Source: Megascapheus bottae (Eukaryota > Chordata > Mammalia > Rodentia > Geomyidae). From it: 64,000 nucleotides of DNA. Shown piece by piece: positions 23,237 through 33,199 of the stretch. Each line of letters begins with the position of its first letter. The stretch's first letter is position 1. Under the pieces are notes generated by a model. That model was not told where the DNA came from. It searched no databases and saw only the letters and a program-made list of their open reading frames with translations. Both the position numbers and the translations under genes were made by a program. The DNA lies in the NCBI GenBank assembly GCA_024803745.1, contig JANJXV010000004.1, forward strand, positions 47,024,858 to 47,088,857. The letters run 5' to 3'.

Positions 23237-23656
23237 ATGGCGCTGTCAGCAACACCTCTCAGACTCCAATTGCTTTGGCTGGGTCCTTGCCAGCAGTCAA
23301 GTTGGCGCTGCTCTCAGCTGGAGGGGGAGGGGCTCCCTCCCAATGCCGTTCTGCTAGTAGAAGTGGAAACTTCTCCTCTGAGGTACTCACAAATTGCTGG
23401 ATTGTCCAGTTCTGTGAAGCTGGCAGGTCTGTGCTCCGCCGGGTGTAGGCTCTGGGCTTGCGCAGGCTCTGTGTGGCTCTGTCTACAGCCAGCGGGTCTG
23501 CACTGTGGAGACAGCGCTGTCTCTGCTCTGATTCAGAAGAGCCTTTGTCTCCCCAGCTGCTCTGTGGCTGGCGGAGCTCCATGCTCTCTTCTCGTGCCAG
23601 TATTCTGCCTTTTTTCCTCTCTGCCTGAGATCTCTGTGGTCCTAAAGCTTACTTAG
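23237..23656 (+). CDS. antisense ORF in the L1 5' UTR (ORF0-like position)
   Basis: A 139-codon open frame on the strand opposite to the L1, reading toward the L1 5' end. It starts at an ATG with a good vertebrate context (A at -3, G at +4) and lies in the GC/CpG-rich 5' UTR. The product is rich in L, S, C and G, and I recognise no domain. Primate L1s have an antisense ORF0 with a comparable position and direction, but no sequence similarity is claimed. It may be an open frame favoured by high GC. Possible splice donors are GAG|GTACTC (GT at 23383) and CTG|GTAAAG (GT at 23669). Confidence 0.25.
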   Translation: MALSATPLRLQLLWLGPCQQSSWRCSQLEGEGLPPNAVLLVEVETSPLRYSQIAGLSSSVKLAGLCSAGCRLWACAGSVWLCLQPAGLHCGDSAVSALIQKSLCLPSCSVAGGAPCSLLVPVFCLFSSLPEISVVLKLT

Positions 23657-23741
23657 GATCAATTTCTGGTAAAGAACTGTGTCCTGCACTGCCAGAACAT
23701 GAATCTTGGCAGGAGCTCTGTGTGTCTCACACTGAACCGCT

Positions 23742-23749
23742 GCCATCTT
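23742..23749 (-). promoter_or_regulatory. YY1-like motif at the L1 5' edge
   Basis: GCCATCTT on plus, AAGATGGC on the L1 strand, begins 9 bases inside the 5' end. In human L1 a YY1 site close to the 5' end directs the start site. A second AAGATGGC on the opposite strand at 23234-23241 overlaps the start of the antisense ORF. Confidence 0.55.
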
Positions 23750-23757
23750 CCAGAATC

Positions 23758-23902
23758 AAGTCCATGAAACTCTTACCTCCAATAAACTCATCAGAGAAAA
23801 GCTAGAAGTGGTTCTGTGGCTCAGGTGGTAGAGTACTAGCTTTGAGGACAGAGAAGATCAAGGACAGTGCCCTGGCCCTGAGTTCAAGTCCCAGGACCCC
23901 TA
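23758..23902 (+). mobile_element. B1-Geo SINE, 3' part, after the L1
   Basis: Restarts with the duplicated AAGTCCATGAAACTCTT, then AATAAACTCATCAGAGAAAA, GCTAGAAGTGGTTCTGTGGC, GCCCTGGCCCTGAGTTCAAG: the rest of the B1 half and the whole Geo half. It continues the piece at 16442-16534. Confidence 0.93.
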
Positions 23903-24003
23903 GAAGTAAGAAAAAAGAATGAAGAAAAAAAAAAAGAAAGGAGGAGGGAGGAAGGAAGGGAAGCAAGGGAAAGAAGGAAATACACAAAGAAAGAAACAAC
24001 AAC
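23903..24003 (+). repeat. purine-rich SINE tail
   Basis: About 100 bp of G/A (GAAGGAAGG units) directly after the Geo right monomer: an expanded A-rich tail. Confidence 0.85.
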
Positions 24004-24140
24004 AAACTTTTCACCCTCATAATAAAAGCTCTTTCTAGACATTGAAAACCAGAAATTTGCTTTTCTTCCTACTTAGTAGCACACGTATTCTCTATAGATC
24101 TGATTTACAAATGGACTCTGAAGTTTTCAAGTTACAAATT

Positions 24141-24417
24141 GTATTTTTATTATTTATGTATTTATTTATTTATTTATTTATTTATTTTATTTATTTATTT
24201 GTGGGTCATTGGGCTTGTACTTGGCTTGGGTACTGTCCCTGAGGTCTTCAGCGCAAGGCTACCTCCCTACCCTTGAGCCTCAGCACCACTTCCTGTTTTC
24301 TAGAGGTTAATTGTAGATAAGAGTCTCAGATCCTTCTGTGGCTTGCTTTGAACCTTGACCCTCAGATCTCAGCCTCCTGAGTAGCTAGGATTGCAGGGGC
24401 AAGCCACTGAGCCCAGC
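24141..24417 (-). mobile_element. B1-Geo dimeric SINE with (TTTA)n tail
   Basis: Reversed right half (GTGGGTCATTGGGCTTGTAC, CCCTTGAGCCTCAGCACCAC), linker with AGAGGTTAATTGTAGATAAG, reversed B1 half (CTCAGATCTCAGCCTCCTGA, GTAGCTAGGATTGCAGG). The tail is (TTTA)n at 24147-24200. TSD TCAAGTTACAAATT (24127-24140) and TCAAGTTATAAATT (24418-24431), one mismatch. Confidence 0.92.
24147..24200. repeat. (TTTA)n microsatellite
   Basis: Tail of the adjoining minus-strand SINE, inside its TSD. Confidence 0.95.
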
Positions 24418-24431
24418 TCAAGTTATAAATT

Positions 24432-27400
24432 TTATATACCTTTCACCACCAGGGAAAGTAAGAGTTATCTTTCAGTTTTCTACTACAAAGAAAATAGATG
24501 ACATATCCCAGATTGGGGTTAGATGTCATGCTATGGATCTTCCAGTTGGATAAGATGAGGTTAAAATGATTGGATAAACTTGGAACAGTTACTTAATGGG
24601 CAAGAATGAACATACATGCTAATTTTATTTCTATCCTACTCATAATAAAAAAAACATTCATTTCTTGTGCAATTAATTCTAAATTTTGATTCTATGTTCT
24701 TTTACTATGGAATACTGTTAAATAAAATGCTCTCTATTAATCATACATTCTCTACATTATATTATTCCATTTGTAGTTAAACAGACAATTTGCTATTGAT
24801 TAGGGTCCATAATAACATACAAAATATGTATCTGGAAATGTCCAGGGGAAACTCAAAATGACAAAAAAAGTCCTTCGGTTTTTGTTAGTGATAATCATTC
24901 ATAGATAGATAGATAGATGATAACCATATAATGTCAGGTAATTTAAGCTGTCTTTTAACTAGTCAAATCTGTTTAAAGAAACAGTTGTCATCAATCGCCT
25001 ATTAAGAGAAATTCAGATGATTAAAAAAAATTCGACTTTCCAACTACAGACCTGTGTAAAATGAAAACAAGTTTTGTTTGGACAAATTTAAGAATTGTGA
25101 ATTGAATATTTGTAGTCTTCACTGTAAATTAATAAATTTCCATTTAATATTTAATGTAACATTCTCTTAATATTATAAATTGGCCCCTAGCTGTTTGGAA
25201 CCCATGAACTTACAATGTACTGATCAAAATAAATTGTTGATTCAGGCAGGTTGGAAACTAGGTCCAAAACATGGTAAGTTTACCATTGGAGAGATAAGGA
25301 TGTCTGACAACCTCTGGGCTGTCAGCCTGAGTAACTCAGTCACTCTCTGTCTCCTTGCACACTGTCATGAAAATGCAAAAGATATACACAGTTTGTTTTC
25401 CCATCTTTTCTATAAATACCAAAATTAAAGAATATTAAACACATTTCCAGAGAAACAATGGCTCTTCTTGCCGATCCTCCACTTTCATTTTTTCTTTTGG
25501 AAAATTGATTTCCAAGGGAAAATATTTCCTCTACTTTTTAGGGAAGACTATACTCTTTCAATGTCAGCCTCAGACCTTTGATTATATTTCATTCCTGGCT
25601 TACTGAGCATAGTCTGTTAGCTGCAAACATATATTTCTGCCAAGTTAAGTTTGTATACATGTCTCCTTTTATATATAATGGAATGTTTATGCCACCAAAG
25701 GATTTCAAATGGTATAACTTTGGAATGTAAGTTTACAGATTCCCAAAGTGACTCTAAATAGAATCAAGCAAAGCTTATATAACTAAACAAATAATCTTAA
25801 TATCATTTTGTCCTTCACTCCCCACTTTAAAAAATAAAATGATTCTTAGCAAAGTTATAGAAAGTGGTACTGGCAGCAATTTCATTGTTATCAGCAAGGA
25901 AAAAGGAAATAGAAAAATCAGTCACTGATCATTAAATCTTTTTATAACCCACTAAAACATTGAATCTGATTTCTCCAACTCTATTAAGCTCTGTTATTTA
26001 AATTTCTGTTAATAAAACATATCTCCCAGTCACAGAGCAATTCAGATGAGGCTGGATTTTCAAATAATGTTTAGCTCACACATAAATACTATGATAAGTT
26101 TTACATTTTGCTGTCTGTTACTTTACATAGTACTTATGGCACTAGTGCAATAATCTGTTTTCCAATGAAAGCAAATAGGGTGTTCATCGAATGGATATAA
26201 TTTATTTTCTATTATATCATTGTGATCAAACAGCCCCTCTACAGATTTGAACAACTACATATACAAAAGTCAAGTCTAAAAATTGCAAATATCCTGTTCT
26301 CCATTTCACTATTTCTTGACCTGGAGTTCTTTCCTAGTACTACTCTATGAATTAGAAGATATATTCACCATCTTCCTCCCCCAGAGTCAGGTGAAACTTC
26401 TTATGTTTGAGCTATCCTCATGATACGAGTGGCTGAAGAGACTATCCCATAACCTGAATACTCAGGGTACCCTTCAGAAAGAAACTCTTCTTTTCTTATT
26501 GCACACTTAATTTATTCTGCTTTTGAACTATTCTCTGGTTGCTTTATATGTGTGCCACTTCTCCCCACATACATTTTGAATTTTTTGTCTAAAGGTGTAA
26601 ATCTCTTACTTGTCCTCACTTTTGTAGAGCACTGTATAGCACAGAGATTTATCAGTTTATTACTGTCCAGAGGAGCATTTATTTTCTACATTTACTTATT
26701 AAAGCTATAATGATTTGTTAAAGTTTCTTGATAGTTCTTTATTCTAAAACAATAGATATTTTTTCCCTCATGGCCTTATCTAAGACAATCTGCAGCCAAG
26801 TGTTTTTTAATTATTAAAAAAGCATCATATGATCAAGTTGTATGGACAACTTTTAAAAATAAATCAGCAGTATATCATGTGTAATAAAGAATCAATGCAA
26901 TAAAAGACCGATCTTCTTATTTGAAATCATGTTCCTTGTTCATAGTATAAAGATTTTAGAAGTTCTAGATACATTTTTATTAATTAGTGGATTAAAATAT
27001 GTGATTTGTGGGCTATATTTTCCAGGGATATATAGTTATCTAATTCAATGATTTTTTTACTCTGTTTGTACTACACTGTACAGCCTTGATATTTCTGTAT
27101 AAGAATATTGTCATACAGAAAATTTTTCTACTAAAACATTGAGTTTTCATTTAGGTCATTTGTAAGTTTAAGCATTGCCAAATTACTTTAATATGAGGTT
27201 GCCATGTGCTGCCCACAAATAATTTCTAGAAAGATGTAAAACAAATTGTTATTATCAAGGTCTTCATCATGAAAATACACTTAGGCAAGGATAAGTGAAT
27301 CAGTCCTCATCAACATGAAGACTGATTTCCTAAAGCTTATTTTTGGATATATAGAAGCTGTACAGTTTGGAGGGAATGTGTGAGAACTGAAAAAGAAATC

Positions 27401-27735
27401 TGAGCAGAGCTGTTGTAAGACAGGAAATATCATATTTTATTGTTTTGGTCCCTTCTGTAGGCTGAGATATGGATAATGAAATTCTCAGTATTTTCCAGAG
27501 ATGTAGAATATGAACAGTGCAAATTCAGTAGTGGACAAGAATGATCAAATCTGAAACACTGTTTCAATGTACTTCATAGGAAATCAACAGAATTATCAAC
27601 TCAGTCTTCAATGATTCATTTATCAAAGAATCTAAATATATCTCTCATGCAACAGCCTTTTGTGAAAAACAATGTTCCCACTGAGTTGCCTTGATGAAAT
27701 TCATTTTCATAAATATCCTTTGTTTATTTTTATGT
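24432..27735. other. 3.3 kb of unique AT-rich sequence
   Basis: The longest repeat-free stretch of this half of the window. It contains a short (ATAG)n at 24901-24918 and an unassigned 82-codon frame at 25180-25428 (plus). I see no splice-bounded frame or recognisable protein. Confidence 0.45.
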
Positions 27736-27951
27736 TTTCTTGTTCTGGTACTTGAACTCTGGGCTTCTGTGCTGTCCTTGAGCTTTTGTACTAAAGACTA
27801 GAGTGCTGCCTCTTGATTCTCAGCTCCACTTTTGACTTCTGTGGTTAACTAGAGATAAGAATCTCATGGACCTGCATGGACTGGTTTTGAACTTTGATTC
27901 TCATATGTCAACCTCCTGAGCAGCTGAGATTACAGGTGTGAGCCAAGGGCC
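27736..27951 (-). mobile_element. B1-Geo dimeric SINE
   Basis: Reversed right half (TACTTGAACTCTGGGCTTCT, GTGCTGTCCTTGAGC), linker GTGGTTAACTAGAGATAAGA, reversed B1 half (GACTGGTTTTGAACTTTGAT, GAGATTACAGGTGTGAGCC). Confidence 0.85.
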
Positions 27952-28042
27952 CTTTTAACCCAGACTTTTAAAAAAAGAACGAAAACACTCTTTTAAGGGT
28001 GCAATAGCAGTTAATCTTCCTCAAACCTATATTAGGCAGTGA

Positions 28043-28174
28043 TGTCTGATGCTAGAGTCTTACATCTGTAAATCTTACTACTCCGGGGGCTGAGGTCTGA
28101 GGATTGCTATTCAAGGCCAGATTTATAGAAAAGTCCAGCAACTCTTATGTCCAACTATACATGGAAAATCTGGA
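28043..28174 (+). mobile_element. B1-Geo SINE, left half, split by an insertion
   Basis: CTTACATCTGTAAATCTTAC, CTGAGGTCTGAGGATTGCTA, AGAAAAGTCCAGCAACTCTT is a diverged B1 half that reaches the linker and ends at AAAATCTGGA. Confidence 0.7.
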
Positions 28175-28314
28175 TAAAAACAAAACAGGATTTTTTTTTC
28201 TTTATAACTATTTGTATCACTTAAAATGATTCCTTTTGTCTGAACTGAGATTTTTACCAGCACTGCTCTATATTAATGTCATAAATAAATGTAATAAAAC
28301 TAATAAAATCTAAA
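28175..28314 (+). mobile_element. 140 bp retroposed insert of unknown origin
   Basis: AAAATCTGGA occurs at 28165-28174 and again at 28315-28324, bracketing this segment inside one SINE. The insert ends with ATAAATAAATGTAATAAAAC and an A-rich run, resembling an mRNA 3' end with polyadenylation signals. It could be a fragment of a processed transcript. The source is unknown. Confidence 0.5.
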
Positions 28315-28423
28315 AAAATCTGGAAGAGGTGGTGCAATTTACATAGTAGATAACAACTATAGTAGATAAAAACTAAGGGAGAGTACTCTCGCTCTAAGTT
28401 TAAACCCTAGGACTGGCATAAAA
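28315..28423 (+). mobile_element. B1-Geo SINE, right half
   Basis: TCTGGAAGAGGTGGTGCAAT, GGGAGAGTACTCTCGCTCTA, GTTTAAACCCTAGGACTGGC: the Geo half, continuing 28043-28174. Confidence 0.65.
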
Positions 28424-28690
28424 AATAACGATTAGTGGAGGTGCAGAGAAAAGTAATTTATCTCCTTTGCACTAGAGCATTCTGTTCTTCAATTCATTTA
28501 CAATGGATTTTGATTTTTGCCAGCCCTCATGGTGTTCTTTGTCACTGGCTCTGTTGCTGTCTCTGTCATGGTCTCTGTCTCTCTGTCTCTCTGTATGTCT
28601 TTCTCTCTCTCTCCTTTTGAATCATAGCAATAAATTACCCATTGTAGATTGTTCATGCTGGCAGGTAATATTGCATGAATATCAATCCAG
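28424..28690. other. unique sequence with a TCTG/TCTC-rich stretch
   Basis: 28560-28612 is a loose (TCTG)n/(TCTC)n repeat; no gene seen. Confidence 0.5.
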
Positions 28691-28691
28691 C

Positions 28692-28888
28692 AGCATGTGA
28701 GATCTTAGCCTTCTGAGGACTGAGGTTTAAAGTCCGTTCAGACACAAAAGTCTGTGAGACTCTTATTGTTAAAAGTCTGTGAGATTCTTATCACCAAAAG
28801 CTAGAAGTAAAGATGTGGCTCAAGTGACCTTCATTCAAAAAGCTAAGGAACAATTTCAGGCTGAGTTGAAGCTCCAGGAACAGCACAC
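28692..28888 (+). mobile_element. B1-Geo SINE with internal duplication
   Basis: Truncated B1 half (GAGATCTTAGCCTTCTGAGG) and a Geo half (GAAGTAAAGATGTGGCTCAA). The linker segment AAAAGTCTGTGAGACTCTTA (28746-28767) is repeated as AAAAGTCTGTGAGATTCTTA (28771-28792), a 25 bp tandem duplication not found in the other copies. Confidence 0.8.
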
Positions 28889-29189
28889 ACCACATACACA
28901 TCACAGTTGGATTTATGCACTTATGTAGAATATGTTAATATTCTAAAGTATAAAGAAATGATCAGGTTTCACTGATTAATTATAATAGGATTGTCACTCA
29001 AAAAGGTTAAAAACTAATTGCAATGCTATAATTTACTCAGAACAAAAGATTCCTGACTTGCTGTATTTTTTTGCAACTCCCCACTAAAGGACTTTGAAAG
29101 GAATATTCAATTAATTGAAAAAATTAGGAATTGTATATAGTAAATGTAGGTAAAAGCTGAAGTTAGTTAAATGAAGAGTAATTTTGTGT

Positions 29190-29473
29190 GTGTGCCAATC
29201 ATGGGACTTGAACTCAAGGACTGAGCTATATGTGTGTAGGTTGAGTGTGTGTGTGTGTGTGTGCTGATCATGGGGCATGACCTTAGTGTTTTTGTGCTGT
29301 ACTGAGGCTTTTTGCTCAAGGCTAATACTCTAACACTTGAATCAAATCTCTTCTGTCTTTCTTTTTCAGCAGTTAAATGAAGATGAGTCTTGTGAACTTT
29401 GCTTCCTGGCTAATTTTGAACCTTAATCCTCAGAACTCAGCCTCCTGAGTCCTGAGTGTGTGTCATTGGCAGC
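29190..29473 (-). mobile_element. B1-Geo SINE with a partial second Geo copy and GT run
   Basis: 29264-29473 is a nearly complete reversed dimer (TGATCATGGGGCATGACC, CTCAAGGCTAATACTCTAAC, CTCAGAACTCAGCCTCCTGA). 29190-29228 repeats its outer edge (CAATCATGGGACTTGAACTC). A GT run at 29244-29263 lies between, suggesting a duplication through the tail. Confidence 0.7.
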
Positions 29474-29640
29474 TGACTTTCATTTTTATCCTTAGGTGGT
29501 TGTATGAAGGAGTTGCCATTCAAACAAGTAGAATATGAACAGAATCAATCTTGACCGACTCTTTTTGTTCTCATTTTCTTAAATAGTACAGAGGGGTATC
29601 AAAATGGCCTTCATTTAACCTAAACAACATTTGATGAAAG

Positions 29641-29655
29641 AAATCCAGGGAAGAA
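29641..29655. repeat. TSD, left copy of the inverted L1
   Basis: AAATCCAGGGAAGAA here and AAATCCAGGAAGAA at 30670-30683 match except for one G. Confidence 0.7.
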
Positions 29656-30669
29656 TTAATGGATTAGAGGGCAGTTCAATGTTAATTTTTGAGGACCCTC
29701 TATACTGTTTTCCAGAGTGGCTGAACATATTTGCATACCCACCAACAGTGTAGTGGCATTCCTTTTTGGCCATAACCTTGCCAGCATCTGTTATTGCTAC
29801 TTTTCTTGATAATGGCAATACTAACGGGGTGCAGTGGATTTTCAGTGCTGTTTTGATTTGCATTTCCTTTATGTTGCACATCTCTTCGTGTGTCTATTTT
29901 TAGTTTTTCTAAGAAGACTATCTTTAGCTCCTTAGTCCAGAGCTACCTCATGAGCCTGAAATTCTACTCCTGGGCAATTACCCAAGGTCTTACAAATCAG
30001 GATACAGTAAAACCTCCAGCACAATCATATTCCTTGCAGCACTACATTGCATAGCCAAGGCATGGAATCAACTTAGACGCCCGTCAGTGGACAAATTGGT
30101 TAAGAAGATGTGGTATATATACAAAATGGAACTTCATTCATCTATTTGAAAAAAAAAAGATATTGCACTAATTGTAAAGAAATGTAAAGACTTGGAAAAA
30201 GTACATTAAATGAAGTCAGGCAGAAAGAGATGAAAGGTCCGGTTTCCTTTATATTTGGAACCTATATTTAGCATATAATCCCATACATAAATATATTGGG
30301 TGGTACAAAAGCATATAGGAATGTATTAACTGAAATATGGTAGATACAAGGAAGAATATACATAGTATAATACCTCAGAAAGGCAAAGTCAAAAGGTTCT
30401 GCAAAATAAAACAGGAGGAAGTGGGTACTAGAAAGGATGGGGTGAGGTGGGAACCATGGGAAAGAGGTGGATAAATGAAGAGAAAAGGGGAAGAATGTAA
30501 TCAAGGGGAAGAATGTAATGGAATTAAGAGTAAGGAAAGGAGGGAGTAGGGGAAGGATGAATGAGAAAGTTGAAAAGAGAACATTAATTACGATATATTG
30601 TATTCCTAAAGTGCTTTGTAAAATGGCAGCTCCTTTGTACAACTACTTAAAGATAAATAACAAACAACA
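29656..30669 (+). mobile_element. L1 with 5' inversion (twin priming)
   Basis: 29656-29940 is L1 ORF2 C-terminal sequence in minus orientation (plus strand CTGTTTTCCAGAGTGGCTGA, CCCACCAACAGTGTAGTGGC). 29941-30669 is the following L1 sequence in plus orientation (CTGAAATTCTACTCCTGGGC, GAAGATGTGGTATATATACA, then a G/A-rich 3' UTR and CTTTGTACAACTACTTAAAG). The two halves abut or slightly overlap on the L1 map, and a TSD brackets the pair. This is the twin-priming product. The 3' end differs from lineages A and B. Confidence 0.85.
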
Positions 30670-30683
30670 AAATCCAGGAAGAA

Positions 30684-32480
30684 AATCCTTATCTATGAAA
30701 ATTTTAATTGTATCTTAAGAAATACAAATTGAACTCTGGAACCTAATGTTCTAAGGTACAATGTTTTTTCTCAGAAATTTACTTTCCACCCTATATATGA
30801 AAATATAACACCAGACTTGACCACAAATGGGAGAGCTTGTGATTCCTGTGTGTTTCTATATTTATTTATATACAACCTGAACATGAATCTACCTGAAGCC
30901 AGTGAGCAGAGACATTCCCTCTTGCAAGCTTACAATGTATCTACCGGATTCATTTTTAAACTGCTTCAAAAAGCATGATTATTTGCTCCAAGGTACTCAA
31001 TATTACACCATTCTTCTTTATTTCGTTTACACTTTGGTTTGCCTTTCTGTTTTATTGCCATTTCTTTTGTTCTGAGTAACTTGTCACTATTATAGACCCT
31101 AAGAAACATGTAGTGAATTACAAAAACCAAGTGGTAGAACTGGCAAGATCGGTATGGTGCTAAAGCATAAGCATCTACCAGAAGCCAATTCCAGGTCAAA
31201 CTAAAGAGAGAATAGGTGAATGTCTGGAAGCTAGAGCGGGCTCTCGATGAGGTGAGAACTGAAATATGTTTAAGGATCATTTCTGTAGGAACATTTATAT
31301 TATACTGCTGTAATAATTTTCCTTATTCTAAATGAATATTCACTCTTATGCATACATATCTGAATACACACACACACATTTGAACTTATAACACCTAAAC
31401 TCATTCTTTTCTCCTATGTTGGAAAATTCTTTTGGGAATGCTTCTCCCTGCTGTAGCCTTCTTCGGTATTTTCAGGACAAGCTTATTCACACATTTAATA
31501 ATAGCAAATACAAACATTTCTATAACACTCAGGTTTTCAATTTATCTCACTTATATGATAAGTAGTTAAAACAAAATATGTGTAAGAGGACATTGATATA
31601 ACCCCTCTATTATAGATGAATTAAAATAGAGTCACAGGTATCAATTAATGTAAGGATTATCCTTTGACCTCAAGCTAGATTTGTAGGCAGATTAGTGTTA
31701 ATTTGATATCATTTTCCACTTCTAGAAAAAGTGAATTATTTTCTCTGATAGAGGAGAAAATGCAGTTATTTAGAAAGGAACCATATTCAGCATCATATAT
31801 CCCAATATTTTAATTAACTTATACTACACAAGCATGTCAAAAATAATACTAGATGACTAAGTAACAAGAGAATTGAAAGTGCAAACTAAACATATCATTC
31901 TTGTGATAATTAAATACATCTAGCTTATGTTAAACTTTAAAAAATATAGACATAATTTGCTCATTAAGGTTTGGGATTTTCTTTTATTGTTTTATGTGAA
32001 TGTGGAAATTGTTTTATTTTTATCTTGTGAATATCATCTTTATGACAATTATTTGGGTACATCCTATTTCTCCTTTTAATAATTCATTTAAAATATTTCT
32101 TGGATGATGATGGCTTTTATTTTTAAAAGGAATTGCATAGCTGCAAAGTCTCATAGAGAAACAGCGATACCACACAAGGTGTATAAACAGCTTATGAATT
32201 AAGCTCCATATAAGCAAATTTCTCTGTAAGTAATTTATATTGCATGGTAAACTTGTATCCAACTAGAACAGCAAATTAAAACATTAATCACATCTGTAAA
32301 ATTTAGGGCCTTGTGCATACAGAAAAAAATATTAGGCAAATACGTTTTCTTGTATTGCTGAAATAAATATTCCACATATGGAAGCCAGTCTAATCCTTCT
32401 CATTATAGTGTGGATGAAGATGAACATTAAGCCCATATAACATTTCTTCCTGAATTAGTCAATAGCTCATTTTAGTAGGT
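30684..32480. other. unique AT-rich sequence
   Basis: No recognised repeat or gene. A 104-codon frame (30966-31280, minus) and an 80-codon frame (32020-32262, minus) have no motif. Confidence 0.4.
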
Positions 32481-32499
32481 AGCACATATTTCCAAACCT

Positions 32500-32860
32500 G
32501 AAATACCCACATTCAGTCAGATTTGCAGTTCTCTTTCCTTTGGCTGCTCAGGCGTTCCATCACTATGAGGTAACCCCCACGCTTATTCCATATCACATAC
32601 TGATGAGATGGCAAAACAGTTACAAGCTTTCTTCCCTGCATTAAGCAGGTTGTAAGCCATGGAAAACTAACTTGCCCTGAAATTATCAAGCATTCCAGTC
32701 CTCTGTCGTGGCATCGATGTAGGCAGCCTGCCAAAACACACCCAAGACACCAACCCCATATTCTCAAACACATTTTAATCCAGCTGTTCCACAAAACATC
32801 CAACATGCGTTGATTTACTGCTCTACTTAATTAGAATGTAGAGTGCAGAAGACCATCTTA
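32500..32860. other. candidate conserved non-coding block or unannotated exon
   Basis: Higher complexity and GC than the surrounding DNA, with no repeat signature. A 97-codon minus-strand frame (32513-32806) runs through it without a recognisable domain. Judged only by texture: it could be an enhancer, a lncRNA exon or nothing. Confidence 0.25.
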
Positions 32861-33199
32861 CACACAAGATAAGCATCCTGAATGATATTTTAAACTTAAT
32901 CGAATGTAGAGTGGTTCGTTTACTTCGGTGCTTTTTACTTTCAGAACTAGATATTGAAGTAGGTGGAAGATACTGCTGTTTTCTGGCATTAGCAAACTAA
33001 GAGTGAAAACAAAAAGAGACTGTATGTAGAAGAAAGCAAAAATGAATATATTTTCAATCATCATAATTTTATGCATGTGTCTATTTATGTAGTGTCCATT
33101 TTAACATCTCCCAAACTCTACTGAGCCTATCTCAGAAAAGAAAAACAATAAAACTTTCTTTATTTCTCTAGAGAAATTAAGGGGGTAGATACCATGGTG

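Larger units (their letters stand above)
16535..23757 (-). mobile_element. full-length LINE-1, decayed, lineage A
   Basis: A 7223 bp autonomous-type non-LTR retrotransposon. Its T-rich (minus-strand A-rich) 3' end is at 16535 and its 5' end at 23757. In minus-strand order: 5' UTR of about 1.7 kb (22028-23757), ORF1 remnant (20842-22027), ORF2 remnant (about 16930-20790), 3' UTR with a G-rich tract (plus strand CCCTCCCCCCCACTCCCACC, 16660-16680). Both ORFs are interrupted several times, so the copy cannot mobilise itself. The perfect TSD and complete 5' end show full-length reverse transcription into a B1-Geo SINE. Other lineage A copies in the window share the 3' UTR. Confidence 0.95.
22028..23757 (-). 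promoter_or_regulatory. L1 5' UTR (internal promoter region)
   Basis: About 1.7 kb upstream of ORF1. 23160-23600 is the most GC- and CpG-rich stretch in the window. 22490-22700 and 22860-23030 are A-rich with CA and CAAA runs. I see no tandem monomers of the mouse type. L1 5' UTRs carry an internal pol II promoter; whether this copy is active is unknown. Confidence 0.75.

Noticed and set aside
23160..23600. GC/CpG-rich stretch considered as a host CpG island promoter
   Set aside because: It lies wholly inside the TSD-bounded L1 and is its 5' UTR.
25180..25428. 82-codon frame in unique DNA
   Set aside because: No recognisable protein family and no splice or poly(A) context; kept only as a note in the region entry.
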